From CBDAPX01 sp965198725 (GTDB taxonomy: Bacteria > Pseudomonadota > Alphaproteobacteria > Rhodobacterales > Rhodobacteraceae): a stretch of 64,000 nucleotides of DNA. This document shows positions 40,127-47,303 of this stretch, one piece after another. The stretch spans positions 248,001 to 312,000 of the forward strand of contig CBDAPX010000002.1 of assembly GCA_965198725.1 (NCBI GenBank). Direction: 5' to 3'. Positions within the stretch are counted from its first letter, which is position 1, and each line of letters opens with the position of its first letter. Both the position numbers and the translations under genes were made by a program. The notes under the pieces were generated by a model. It saw only the letters and a program-made list of their open reading frames with translations. It searched no databases and was not told where the DNA came from.

Positions 40127-40588
40127 ATGAGCGAACCGTTACCCCAGTCGGTTCTGTTCTGTTGCGATCACAACGCGGTCCGTTCCCCGATGGCCGAAGG
40201 GATCATGAAAAAGTTTTTTGGCACCGGCACCTATGTGCAATCCGTCGGCGTCCATAACGATATGGAAATCGATGGGTTTTCCGTCGCTGTTTGCCAAGAA
40301 ATGGATGTCGAGCTCAGCCGCCACCGCTCGCGTTCCTTTGATGAGATGGAAGAATGGGGGGACGATCTCAGCTCTTTTGATCTGGTCATTGCGCTTTCCC
40401 CGGCCAGTCAACGTCGCGCACTGGAGCTCACCCGGTTTTTCCACCTCGATGTGGAATACTGGCCCATTCTGGACCCAACCGGGCTTGGTGAAAGCCGCGA
40501 AGCCAAGCTGGAACAATACCGCAAGGCCCGCGACCAGATCATAGAGCGCCTGAAAACCCGATTTGGCGAACCCACGGAGATGGTGTGA
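40127..40588 (+). CDS. Low-molecular-weight protein-tyrosine-phosphatase-like protein
   Basis: This 153-aa protein has the P-loop CDHNAVRS (C-x5-R-S, about residues 13-20) and the general-acid Asp in WPILDPTGLGESREAKLEQY, the LMW-PTP/arsenate-reductase fold. Known relatives dephosphorylate tyrosines on envelope or regulatory proteins; the target here is unknown. Its stop overlaps the start of the next gene. Confidence 0.9.
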   Translation: MSEPLPQSVLFCCDHNAVRSPMAEGIMKKFFGTGTYVQSVGVHNDMEIDGFSVAVCQEMDVELSRHRSRSFDEMEEWGDDLSSFDLVIALSPASQRRALELTRFFHLDVEYWPILDPTGLGESREAKLEQYRKARDQIIERLKTRFGEPTEMV

Positions 40589-40977
40589 TGGATACAGTCA
40601 GAACCTATTTTGCGGCGTTTAACCTTGGCGATGTCGACGCCATGCTGGACTGCCTGTCGGATGACGTCGCACATCACGTGAACGAAGGCGTGATCCGCGT
40701 CGGCAAAGAGAAATTCGCCGCCTTTTGCACCCATATGAACCGCTGCTACCGCGAAGAGCTGACCGATATGGTCGTCTTTGTGAACCCCGAAGGCACAAGG
40801 GCCGCGGCCGAATATGTTGTGAACGGTACCTATCTGGAAAGTGACGATGGCCTGCCCGCCGCGACCGGCCAAACATATCGCCTGCCAGCAGGGTCTTTCT
40901 TTACGCTGGCCGATCGCAAGATCACGCGCGTGACCACCTATTACAACCTTGCGGACTGGAACCGGCAAGTGTCATGA
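40588..40977 (+). CDS. SnoaL/ketosteroid-isomerase-like (NTF2-fold) protein
   Basis: This 129-aa alpha+beta cone protein has VRTYFAAFNLGDVDAMLDCL at the N-terminus and SFFTLADRKITRVTTYYNLADW at the C-terminus, both typical of SnoaL-like NTF2 folds. Family members are isomerases, hydratases or binding proteins, so the substrate is not predictable. It overlaps both neighbours. Confidence 0.8.
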   Translation: MDTVRTYFAAFNLGDVDAMLDCLSDDVAHHVNEGVIRVGKEKFAAFCTHMNRCYREELTDMVVFVNPEGTRAAAEYVVNGTYLESDDGLPAATGQTYRLPAGSFFTLADRKITRVTTYYNLADWNRQVS

Positions 40978-41549
40978 GGCTGGACCGACTGACCGGCGCC
41001 TCGCTCGATGCCGCACTCGAAGACCTCGCGCGGCTGCGGATCGCTGTCTTTCGCTCCTATCCCTATCTCTATGACGGCGATGCGGCTTACGAACAAAACT
41101 ATCTGCGCTCTTATCGGGACAATCCGCGCGCGATGATCGTCGTCGCCCGGGATGGCGCCGAAATCGTTGGCGCTGCAACCGCAATGCCGCTGGCCGATCA
41201 CGCTGATGCCACCCAGATCATCGGACCCATCCCGCCGCAGGACCAAATCTACTACTGCGCCGAAAGCGTGCTCCTGCCTGCCTATCGCGGCCAAGGCATC
41301 GGTCACGCGTTTTTTGACCATCGAGAGGCCGACGCCCGCCGTCAGGGATTTGCCCACAGCCTCTTTTGTGCCGTGATCCGCCCCGCGTACCACCCAGCCA
41401 AACCCGGTGACTACAGCCCGCTGGACGCCTTCTGGCGCAAACGTGGCTACGTCCCCCTTCCAGGTGTCACCGCAACATTCCACTGGACAGACCTTGGCGC
41501 GACCGAAGAGACGCCGCACCAACTTCAGGCATGGTCGCGCCGATTGTGA
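40974..41549 (+). CDS. GNAT-family N-acetyltransferase
   Basis: This 191-aa GNAT has AESVLLPAYRGQGIGHAFFD (acetyl-CoA loop RGQGIG, near residue 100) and PLDAFWRKRGYVPLPG as the final strand. It overlaps the SnoaL-like gene by ATGA and is the last gene before a dispersed palindromic element. The acceptor is unknown. Confidence 0.88.
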   Translation: MRLDRLTGASLDAALEDLARLRIAVFRSYPYLYDGDAAYEQNYLRSYRDNPRAMIVVARDGAEIVGAATAMPLADHADATQIIGPIPPQDQIYYCAESVLLPAYRGQGIGHAFFDHREADARRQGFAHSLFCAVIRPAYHPAKPGDYSPLDAFWRKRGYVPLPGVTATFHWTDLGATEETPHQLQAWSRRL

Positions 41550-41563
41550 CACTCCCCCCTTGC

Positions 41564-41618
41564 GCTTTTCTTCTCTTTGAAAATACTCCGGGGGAGCGCA
41601 GCGGGGGCAGAGCCCCCT
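41564..41618. repeat. Dispersed palindromic intergenic element
   Basis: The sequence TTTGAAAATACTCCGGGGGA is followed by a perfect hairpin GGGGGC-AGA-GCCCCC (41603-41617), with a second small hairpin CTCC-GGG-GGAG (41586-41596). I recognise this kind of block from Rhodobacterales intergenic regions; it may act as a terminator or be a REP-like repeat. Only one copy was noticed here. Confidence 0.5.
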
Positions 41619-41643
41619 CGCACCCATCCGTCAGAGGACCGGT

Positions 41644-42531
41644 ATGAAAATCGCAACCGCCGCTTACCCTCTCGACTGGCTGGACAGTTGGGCACAGTAC
41701 GAAGACAAGCTCAGCCGCTGGGTGAAACAGGCGAATGATCAAGGTGCAGATCTTCTGGTGTTTCCGGAATATGGCGCGATGGAGCTTGCCACACTTGCTG
41801 GTCGCGACGTGGCCTTGGATCTTGAACAGTCCCTCTTAGCGGTCTCTGACCGGCTCGAAAACGCGGATGCGGTCCATGAAAGCCTGGCCGCTGAATACAA
41901 CGTCCACATTCTCGCGGCTTCGGCACCCGCGGTCGAAGAGCCACGCCCCGTCAATCGCGCCCGTCTTTTTGCCCCGGATGGCAGCTGCGGCATTCAGGAC
42001 AAACAGATCATGACGCGTTTTGAACGCGAGGTGTGGGACGTGCATCCCGGAGGTCCATTGCAACTGTTCGATACGGCGCTGGGCAAGATCGGGATCCTGA
42101 TCTGCTATGATGCCGAATTCCCGCTTTTTGGACGGGCCTTGGCCGAGGCCGACCTGATCCTGTGCCCGTCCTGTACTGAGGCGATGACCGGGTATTCCCG
42201 GGTGCGCATCGGGGCACAGGCGCGGGCACTGGAAAATCAATGTGTCACCGTCATGTCGTCACTGGTGGGCGCCGTGGACTGGTCCGAGGCGGTGGATGTC
42301 AACACCGGGCGCGGTGGTATTTTCGGCCCGCCTGATCTTGGGTTTCCCGACACTGGTGTGCTGGCCGAGGGCCAGATGAACCAGCCGGGCTGGACCTTTG
42401 CCGATGTCGATCTGGCCGCGATTGAACGGGTGCGCGCCGAAGGGGCCGTGTTCAATCGGGCCGACTGGGACCGACAGGAACCGCGCGCCAATTCCGTCAC
42501 AATGACGTCGCTGGGGCCGAAACGGCCTTGA
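41644..42531 (+). CDS. Carbon-nitrogen hydrolase (nitrilase/amidase superfamily)
   Basis: This 295-aa cytoplasmic enzyme has the Glu-Lys-Cys triad: Glu in LLVFPEYGAMEL (about residue 44), Lys in IQDKQIMTRFE (about 119) and Cys in GILICYDAEFPLFGRA (about 156). Members hydrolyse amides, nitriles or N-carbamoyl groups. The substrate is not obvious. It lies between the GNAT cluster and infA, with no clear operon partner. Confidence 0.9.
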   Translation: MKIATAAYPLDWLDSWAQYEDKLSRWVKQANDQGADLLVFPEYGAMELATLAGRDVALDLEQSLLAVSDRLENADAVHESLAAEYNVHILAASAPAVEEPRPVNRARLFAPDGSCGIQDKQIMTRFEREVWDVHPGGPLQLFDTALGKIGILICYDAEFPLFGRALAEADLILCPSCTEAMTGYSRVRIGAQARALENQCVTVMSSLVGAVDWSEAVDVNTGRGGIFGPPDLGFPDTGVLAEGQMNQPGWTFADVDLAAIERVRAEGAVFNRADWDRQEPRANSVTMTSLGPKRP

Positions 42532-42601
42532 AAACCGCACCAATTGGACGCATGTAACGGCACGGCCTGCAGTGGGCAGGCAAAATGTGTAAGGAGAAAC
42601 C

Positions 42602-42820
42602 ATGGCCAAGGAAGATACGCTCGAATTTCCCGGTGTCGTGAAGGAACTCCTGCCCAATGCGACGTTTCGGGTCGAGCTTGAAAATGGCCATGAGATCATC
42701 GCACACACGGCAGGCAAAATGCGCAAGAACCGCATTCGGGTTCTGGCAGGCGACAAGGTTCAGGTCGAAATGACCCCCTATGATCTGACCAAGGGTCGGA
42801 TCAATTACCGCTTCAAATAA
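42602..42820 (+). CDS. infA: Translation initiation factor IF-1
   Basis: IF-1 (72 aa) is an S1-like OB-fold protein that occupies the ribosomal A site during initiation. The sequence MAKEDTLEFPGVVKELLPNA to PYDLTKGRINYRFK is complete. A strong AAGGAG (42590-42595) precedes it. It opens the conserved run infA-maf-RNase G-yacG-tRNA-Phe. Confidence 0.98.
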   Translation: MAKEDTLEFPGVVKELLPNATFRVELENGHEIIAHTAGKMRKNRIRVLAGDKVQVEMTPYDLTKGRINYRFK

Positions 42821-42856
42821 GGCGGGTCCCGTGGTGAGGGCTGCGGGGCGTTGCCG

Positions 42857-43435
42857 ATGAAACTCATTCTTGGCTCTGGCAGTCCGCGCCGCAAGGAATT
42901 GCTGGCGCAAATTGGCGTTGTGCCGGACGATATCCGCCCGCCGGATATCGACGAAGACCCGCATCCAGGGGAGGTGCCGCGCGCCTATTGTCAGCGCATC
43001 GCGCGGGAAAAGGTTGCCGCCGTCAGCGCGGGAGCTGAGGATATTGTGCTTTGCGCGGATACCACCGTGGCACTGGGCCGCCGTATCCTGGGCAAGCCGG
43101 CGGATGCGGCCGAAGCGGCCAAGTTCCTCTACGCCCTGTCGGGGCGCCGTCATCAGGTGATCACCGGCATGGCGGTACGTCGGGGGGACCGGATCTGGCA
43201 AAAAGACGTGGTCAGCGCCGTCAAGATGAAGCGTCTGTCGGACCAAGAGGTCAACGCCTATCTGGCCAGCAATGACTGGCAGGGTAAGGCGGGCGGATAT
43301 GGCATCCAGGGCGCGGCCAGCGCATTTATCCCTTGGATCAGCGGGTCCTTTACCGGCATCGTTGGCCTGCCGCTGGCCGAGACATCCGGCTTGTTGCAAG
43401 CGGCGGGTTACCCGCTCTATCAGGAGACATCATGA
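42857..43435 (+). CDS. maf: Maf-family nucleotide pyrophosphatase
   Basis: This 192-aa protein hydrolyses non-canonical or specific nucleoside triphosphates and is linked to septum control. ATG 42857 begins MKLILGSGSPRRKELLAQIG with the Maf signature SxSPRRxELL. LCADTTVALGRRILGKP supplies the catalytic Asp, and GKAGGYGIQGAASAFI matches the dTTP/UTP-type subfamily. Its stop overlaps the RNase G start (ATGA). Confidence 0.93.
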   Translation: MKLILGSGSPRRKELLAQIGVVPDDIRPPDIDEDPHPGEVPRAYCQRIAREKVAAVSAGAEDIVLCADTTVALGRRILGKPADAAEAAKFLYALSGRRHQVITGMAVRRGDRIWQKDVVSAVKMKRLSDQEVNAYLASNDWQGKAGGYGIQGAASAFIPWISGSFTGIVGLPLAETSGLLQAAGYPLYQETS

Positions 43436-44451
43436 AGGGCAGAACCATCATTCTGGACCATATCGGCGACCGCCAGGCCGCCGCACTGATGGTGGACGGT
43501 CGGCTCGAAGACATTCTGATCGCCACCGATGCGCCGGCCCCGGGCACAATCTATCGTGCCCGCGCAGATCGTCCTGTCAAAGGGCAGGGGAGCATGTTCC
43601 TGACCACCCCCGACGGGGCGGTTTTTCTGCGTCAGGTCAAAGGCCTCGCCCCCGGCAGATCCCTGCTTGTGCAGGTCACCGGCTATGCCGAACCGGGAAA
43701 GGCGATCCCGGTGACCCAAAAACTGCTGTTCAAAAGCCGCTATGCCATCGCAACTCCGGACGCGCCGGGCGTGAACATTTCGCGCGCAATCCGGGATGAA
43801 GAGGAACGCGTGCGCCTGATGGAGATCGCCGATGGCGTTGTGCCGGAAGACATGGGGTTGATCCTGCGCACCTCCTGTTCGGGTGCGCCGGATGGCGACA
43901 TTGCCGAGGATGTCGCCGCGATGGTCGCCTTGGCGCTACAGGTGCAAGACGATCTGGCCGGAGAGCCCGAAACGCTTGTCGATGGCGACGACCCGCACAC
44001 GCTGGCGTGGCGGGAATGGATCGATCCGGCCGACATCGTGACAGAACCGGGCGGCTTTGATCAGCACGGTGTTCTGGAGGCGCTTGACGCGCTGCGATCC
44101 ACGGCCGAACCGCTCGCCGGGGGTGGTCACATGTATATCGAACCCACGCGCGCCCTTGTCGCCGTCGATGTCAACACGGGACGCGACACGTCCCCGGCGG
44201 CAGGTGTCAAAGCCAATATGTCCTGTGCCAAGGCACTGCCCCGCGCCCTGCGCCTGCGCGGATTGGGTGGGCAGATCACACTGGATCTGGCGCCAATGCC
44301 CAAGAAAGACCGCCGCGGTTTTGAAACCGCGCTGCGGGCGGCATTTCGAGCCGATGCCGAAGAAACCACACTCGTCGGTTGGACCCCGCTCGGCCACTTC
44401 GAATTACAGCGCAAACGCGGCCGCGCGCCGGTTCGGGAGATACTGTCATGA
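43432..44451 (+). CDS. rng: Ribonuclease E/G family protein (short, RNase G-like)
   Basis: This 339-aa endoribonuclease is probably used in rRNA and mRNA maturation. The catalytic aspartates are in LVAVDVNTGR and GGQITLDLAPM, the pair of Mg ligands of RNase E/G. An S1-like region occupies residues 30-110. It is shorter than E. coli RNase G and lacks the zinc-link CPxC motif, as expected of this Rhodobacterales paralogue rather than the long RNase E. It overlaps maf and yacG by 4 bp on each side. Confidence 0.9.
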   Translation: MKGRTIILDHIGDRQAAALMVDGRLEDILIATDAPAPGTIYRARADRPVKGQGSMFLTTPDGAVFLRQVKGLAPGRSLLVQVTGYAEPGKAIPVTQKLLFKSRYAIATPDAPGVNISRAIRDEEERVRLMEIADGVVPEDMGLILRTSCSGAPDGDIAEDVAAMVALALQVQDDLAGEPETLVDGDDPHTLAWREWIDPADIVTEPGGFDQHGVLEALDALRSTAEPLAGGGHMYIEPTRALVAVDVNTGRDTSPAAGVKANMSCAKALPRALRLRGLGGQITLDLAPMPKKDRRGFETALRAAFRADAEETTLVGWTPLGHFELQRKRGRAPVREILS

Positions 44452-44630
44452 GCTGCCCGATCTGCGACAACGAAACGGCCCCGGCCTATCGCCCCTTTTG
44501 CTCCAAACGCGGCGCCGATATCGACCTGGCGCGTTGGCTCAATGGAAACTATGCCATTCCATCCGAAGATCCCGACGATGCTGAAGCCGCGCAGGATGCA
44601 ATGACCCAAGGCCAGCAACGACCGCATTAA
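44448..44630 (+). CDS. yacG: DNA gyrase inhibitor YacG-like zinc protein, fourth Cys replaced
   Basis: This 60-aa protein begins MSCPICDNETAPAYRPFCSK and has the YacG layout C-x2-C-x(n)-C-x3-C, followed by DIDLARWLNGNYAIP. The family zinc site needs four Cys. Here the last position is Gly (GGC, 44511-44513; FCSKRG instead of FCSKRC), so zinc binding may be weakened. It overlaps the RNase G gene and precedes tRNA-Phe, matching the clade's gene order. Known YacG inhibits gyrase by binding GyrB. Confidence 0.9.
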   Translation: MSCPICDNETAPAYRPFCSKRGADIDLARWLNGNYAIPSEDPDDAEAAQDAMTQGQQRPH

Positions 44631-44740
44631 CACCTTCGCAAAAACCTGCGGTCTGGCTCAAAAAAGTGTATCAGACCCTCTGGACACCCCCCCTGTCACC
44701 GCATAGAACGCCTCCACCCATCGGCAAGCGCCGATCCCGT

Positions 44741-44815
44741 GCCCGGGTAGCTCAGGGGTAGAGCAGTGGATTGAAAATCCTCGTGTCGGTGGTTCGATTC
44801 CGCCCCCGGGCACCA
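44741..44815 (+). tRNA. tRNA-Phe (GAA), likely integration site of the island
   Basis: This is a 75-nt cloverleaf with encoded CCA. The acceptor GCCCGGG/CCCGGGC, anticodon loop TTGAAAA (GAA at 44773-44775) and T-arm GGTGG-TTCGATT-CCGCC are all present. The anticodon stem GTGGA/TCCTC has a U-U mismatch at positions 28/42. A tyrosine integrase gene starts 98 bp downstream in the same direction, the classic arrangement for tRNA-targeting islands. I saw no second copy of the 3' end within the window. Confidence 0.97.
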
Positions 44816-44822
44816 CAACATA

Positions 44823-44896
44823 CTGATTTCATTTAGTTAAATCAGATGCGTTGGCCGAGAGAATTACATCTCGGATGTTATACACAGTTATACACT
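44823..44896 (+). promoter_or_regulatory. Hairpins and tandem TTATACAC repeats between tRNA-Phe and integrase
   Basis: Two inverted repeats (CTGATTT 44823-44829 / AAATCAG 44839-44845; CCGAGA 44855-44860 / TCTCGG 44869-44874) are followed by direct repeats TTATACACA (44878-44886) and TTATACACT (44888-44896), spaced exactly 10 bp apart. They could be arm-type integrase sites. The first also fits the DnaA-box pattern TTATNCACA. Confidence 0.45.
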
Positions 44897-44913
44897 GAAA
44901 ATCCGGTGCCCCC

Positions 44914-46029
44914 ATGATTCCAGAATACACTCAAAACCCGAACTCCGTCCAAGCGATCAAGCACCTGCGCGAAGGTCTTGCTGTCTTAAAGACTGGCCGC
45001 AGCCCATACTGGATGATCCGACTTCGCGATCCGTATTCCAAGAAATATGTCTCGCGATCTTCGCGAGAAACATCCCGTGTCGAGGCGATTGCGGCAGCCA
45101 ACGAGTTCTCCGAGAGTTACTTTCGCAACCTGAACACGGACTTGGCGGTCACCAAGACGACCAGTTTCGAATACTACGCCGAGCAGATGCTACGTACGCA
45201 GGCTAGTAAGACCAAACACCCTGAAAGCGACCGCAAGCTGCTTTATCGGCAGAAAGATGGGCTTCTCGCGTATTTTGGTCCGTATGATGTCTCGAAGATC
45301 ACACCGAAGATGATCCGAGAGTATCTTGCCTTGCTGGATGCTAACCGAAAGAAGCCTCTGGCGGAATCAACGCGGGCCAAGCACGTGATCATCATCCGAA
45401 AGGTGCTGTCGCTTGCAGTCGAAGACAGCCTGATGAAAACGCTACCGTTGATGCCCAAGCAGAAGACGGTCGATAGCCCCAGGACGTCATTCACGGACCG
45501 CAGTTATCGGCAGTTCATGCGTGTTGGGAATGAATGTGTGGCAAACGGCGAGAAGGTTAGAGGGGTACGCATCCGCTATCATCACCTGAAGATGTTCCGG
45601 TTCATGGTCCATAGCTTCCTGAGGCCAACTGAAGGGGAGTTATTCGGGCTGAAGCACAAGGATGTGACGGTCGAGGGCGATCCTGCGCACCTTCAGATGA
45701 ACCTACCTCGCGGCAAGACAGGCCGACGGATCAGCGTGACAATGCCGCTTGCAGTGGTGATCTATCGGGGGTTTCGGGACAAGATGACGGGCGAGCTGCC
45801 GGACCCAGACGAGTACGTGTGGATGCCGGAGTATCCAAACCGCACGACGGCAATCAACACGGCGCGACGCATCTTCAACCATATCAGAGACCGTGCGGGG
45901 CTGCTCGACGAAGACAACAAGCTCTCGCCGTATTCGTTCCGGCACTATGCGATCCAGTCACGGCTGCTTGGGTCGAACGGCAAGGTGAACATCTACACTT
46001 TGGCAAAGAACGCTGGGACGTCTGTGTGA
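44914..46029 (+). pseudogene. Tyrosine-type site-specific integrase, 3' end cut off by IS element
   Basis: The 371 codons show a phage-integrase layout: an N-terminal SAM-like core-binding part (about residues 70-160, TTSFEYYAEQMLRTQ and following) and a catalytic part with Arg in SFLRPTEGELFGLKHKDV and PYSFRHYAIQSRLL. The frame then reads IYTLAKNAGTSV and stops on TGA that is the first three bases of the IS3-family element (46027). The catalytic Tyr, expected about 10-20 residues further, is missing and not found beyond the IS, so the enzyme is inactive. Confidence 0.88.
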
Positions 46030-46074
46030 AGCGCCCCTTGTTTGCCGGAGACCCAGAAGTAAGGATACTGGGTC

Positions 46075-46407
46075 ATGGGAAAGACAAAGAACGGAACACG
46101 TTATCCAGAGGAATTGCGCGCACGAGCGGTGCGGATGGTCTTGGATCACGAGAGCGAATACACGAGCAGATCGGCAGCACTTTTGTCGATCTCTCAGAAG
46201 GTTGGGTGCAGCAGAGACAGCCTTCGTATCTGGGTCAAGCAACACGAGGCGGATACCGGCAAACGCGATGGCGTGACCTCTGCAGAGCGGGATCGCATCA
46301 AAGAACTTGAGCGCGAGAACCGGCAGTTGCGTCAGGCAAATGAGATCCTGAAGAAGGCATCTGCTTATTTTGCTCAGGCGGAGCTCGACCGCCCATTCCG
46401 CAAATGA
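46075..46407 (+). CDS. IS3-family transposase OrfA
   Basis: This 110-aa protein has a helix-turn-helix YPEELRARAVRMVLDHESEY to GCSRDSLRIWVKQHE and a leucine-zipper tail RIKELERENRQLRQANEILK. It overlaps orfB by ATGA; IS3 elements usually make the OrfAB fusion by -1 frameshifting. AAGGA (46061-46065) precedes it. Confidence 0.95.
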   Translation: MGKTKNGTRYPEELRARAVRMVLDHESEYTSRSAALLSISQKVGCSRDSLRIWVKQHEADTGKRDGVTSAERDRIKELERENRQLRQANEILKKASAYFAQAELDRPFRK

Positions 46408-47303
46408 TTGCCTTCATCAAGGATCATCGTGGGGCGCATGGGGTCGAGCCGATCTGTAGAGTTCTCCAGATTGCTCCTTCGACGTTCTATAAACGCATTG
46501 CCATCGAGCGTGATCCCGACCGTGCCTCGGACCGGGCCAAGCGGGATGAGTTTCTGCGCAAAACGATGAAGGATGTTTGGGAGAAGAACCGTTCTGTCTA
46601 TGGCGCACGCAAACTATGGCACGCGATGAATCGCGAGAAGATTGATATTGCTCGCTGCACTGTAGAACGGTTGATGCGCCAGCTTAGCATTCAAGGCGTC
46701 CGGCGCGGAAAGAAGGTCAAAACCACCTGTGGTCAACCTGCGGATCAATGCCCGCTGGACAAGGTCAATCGCCAGTTCAGGGCTTCAATGCCGAACGAAC
46801 TGTGGGTGTCCGACTTTACGTTCGTCTCGACCTGGCGCGGGTTCGTCTATGTGGCGTTCGTCATTGATACCTTCGCGAACCGGATTGTGGGCTGGAAGGC
46901 ATCAACAACGCAGGACACGCAGTTTGTCTTAGATGCGCTTGAACAGGCGATCCACGCACGCAGACCCGCTGAGAAACTGATCCATCATTCAGATCGCGGC
47001 AGCCAATACGTGTCGATCAAGTACACAGAACGGTTGGCCGATGCTGGGCTGGAGCCATCCGTCGGCAGCGTTGGTGACAGCTATGACAATGCACTGGCTG
47101 AGACGATCATCGGCCTCTTCAAAACCGAAGTCATCAATCAACTAGGTCCGTGGAAGTCCAAGGATCAGGTCGAATGGGAAACCCTGCTATGGGTGGACTG
47201 GTTCAACAAAGAGCGCCTGCTTGAACCACTCGGGTACATCACGCCAATCGAAGCCGAGGAGAGATACGAAGAAGCCTTGAAGTCAGACAAAATCGCAGCT
47301 TGA
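46404..47303 (+). CDS. IS3-family transposase OrfB (DDE integrase)
   Basis: This 299-aa protein has an HTH_21 region followed by the rve DDE domain. The catalytic residues are Asp in ELWVSDFTFVSTWRG, Asp in LIHHSDRGSQYVS and Glu in YDNALAETIIGLFKTEVI. The C-terminus WFNKERLLEPLGYITPIEAE is typical of the IS3 group. It appears intact and ends 41 bp before the IS right end. Confidence 0.96.
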   Translation: MIAFIKDHRGAHGVEPICRVLQIAPSTFYKRIAIERDPDRASDRAKRDEFLRKTMKDVWEKNRSVYGARKLWHAMNREKIDIARCTVERLMRQLSIQGVRRGKKVKTTCGQPADQCPLDKVNRQFRASMPNELWVSDFTFVSTWRGFVYVAFVIDTFANRIVGWKASTTQDTQFVLDALEQAIHARRPAEKLIHHSDRGSQYVSIKYTERLADAGLEPSVGSVGDSYDNALAETIIGLFKTEVINQLGPWKSKDQVEWETLLWVDWFNKERLLEPLGYITPIEAEERYEEALKSDKIAA

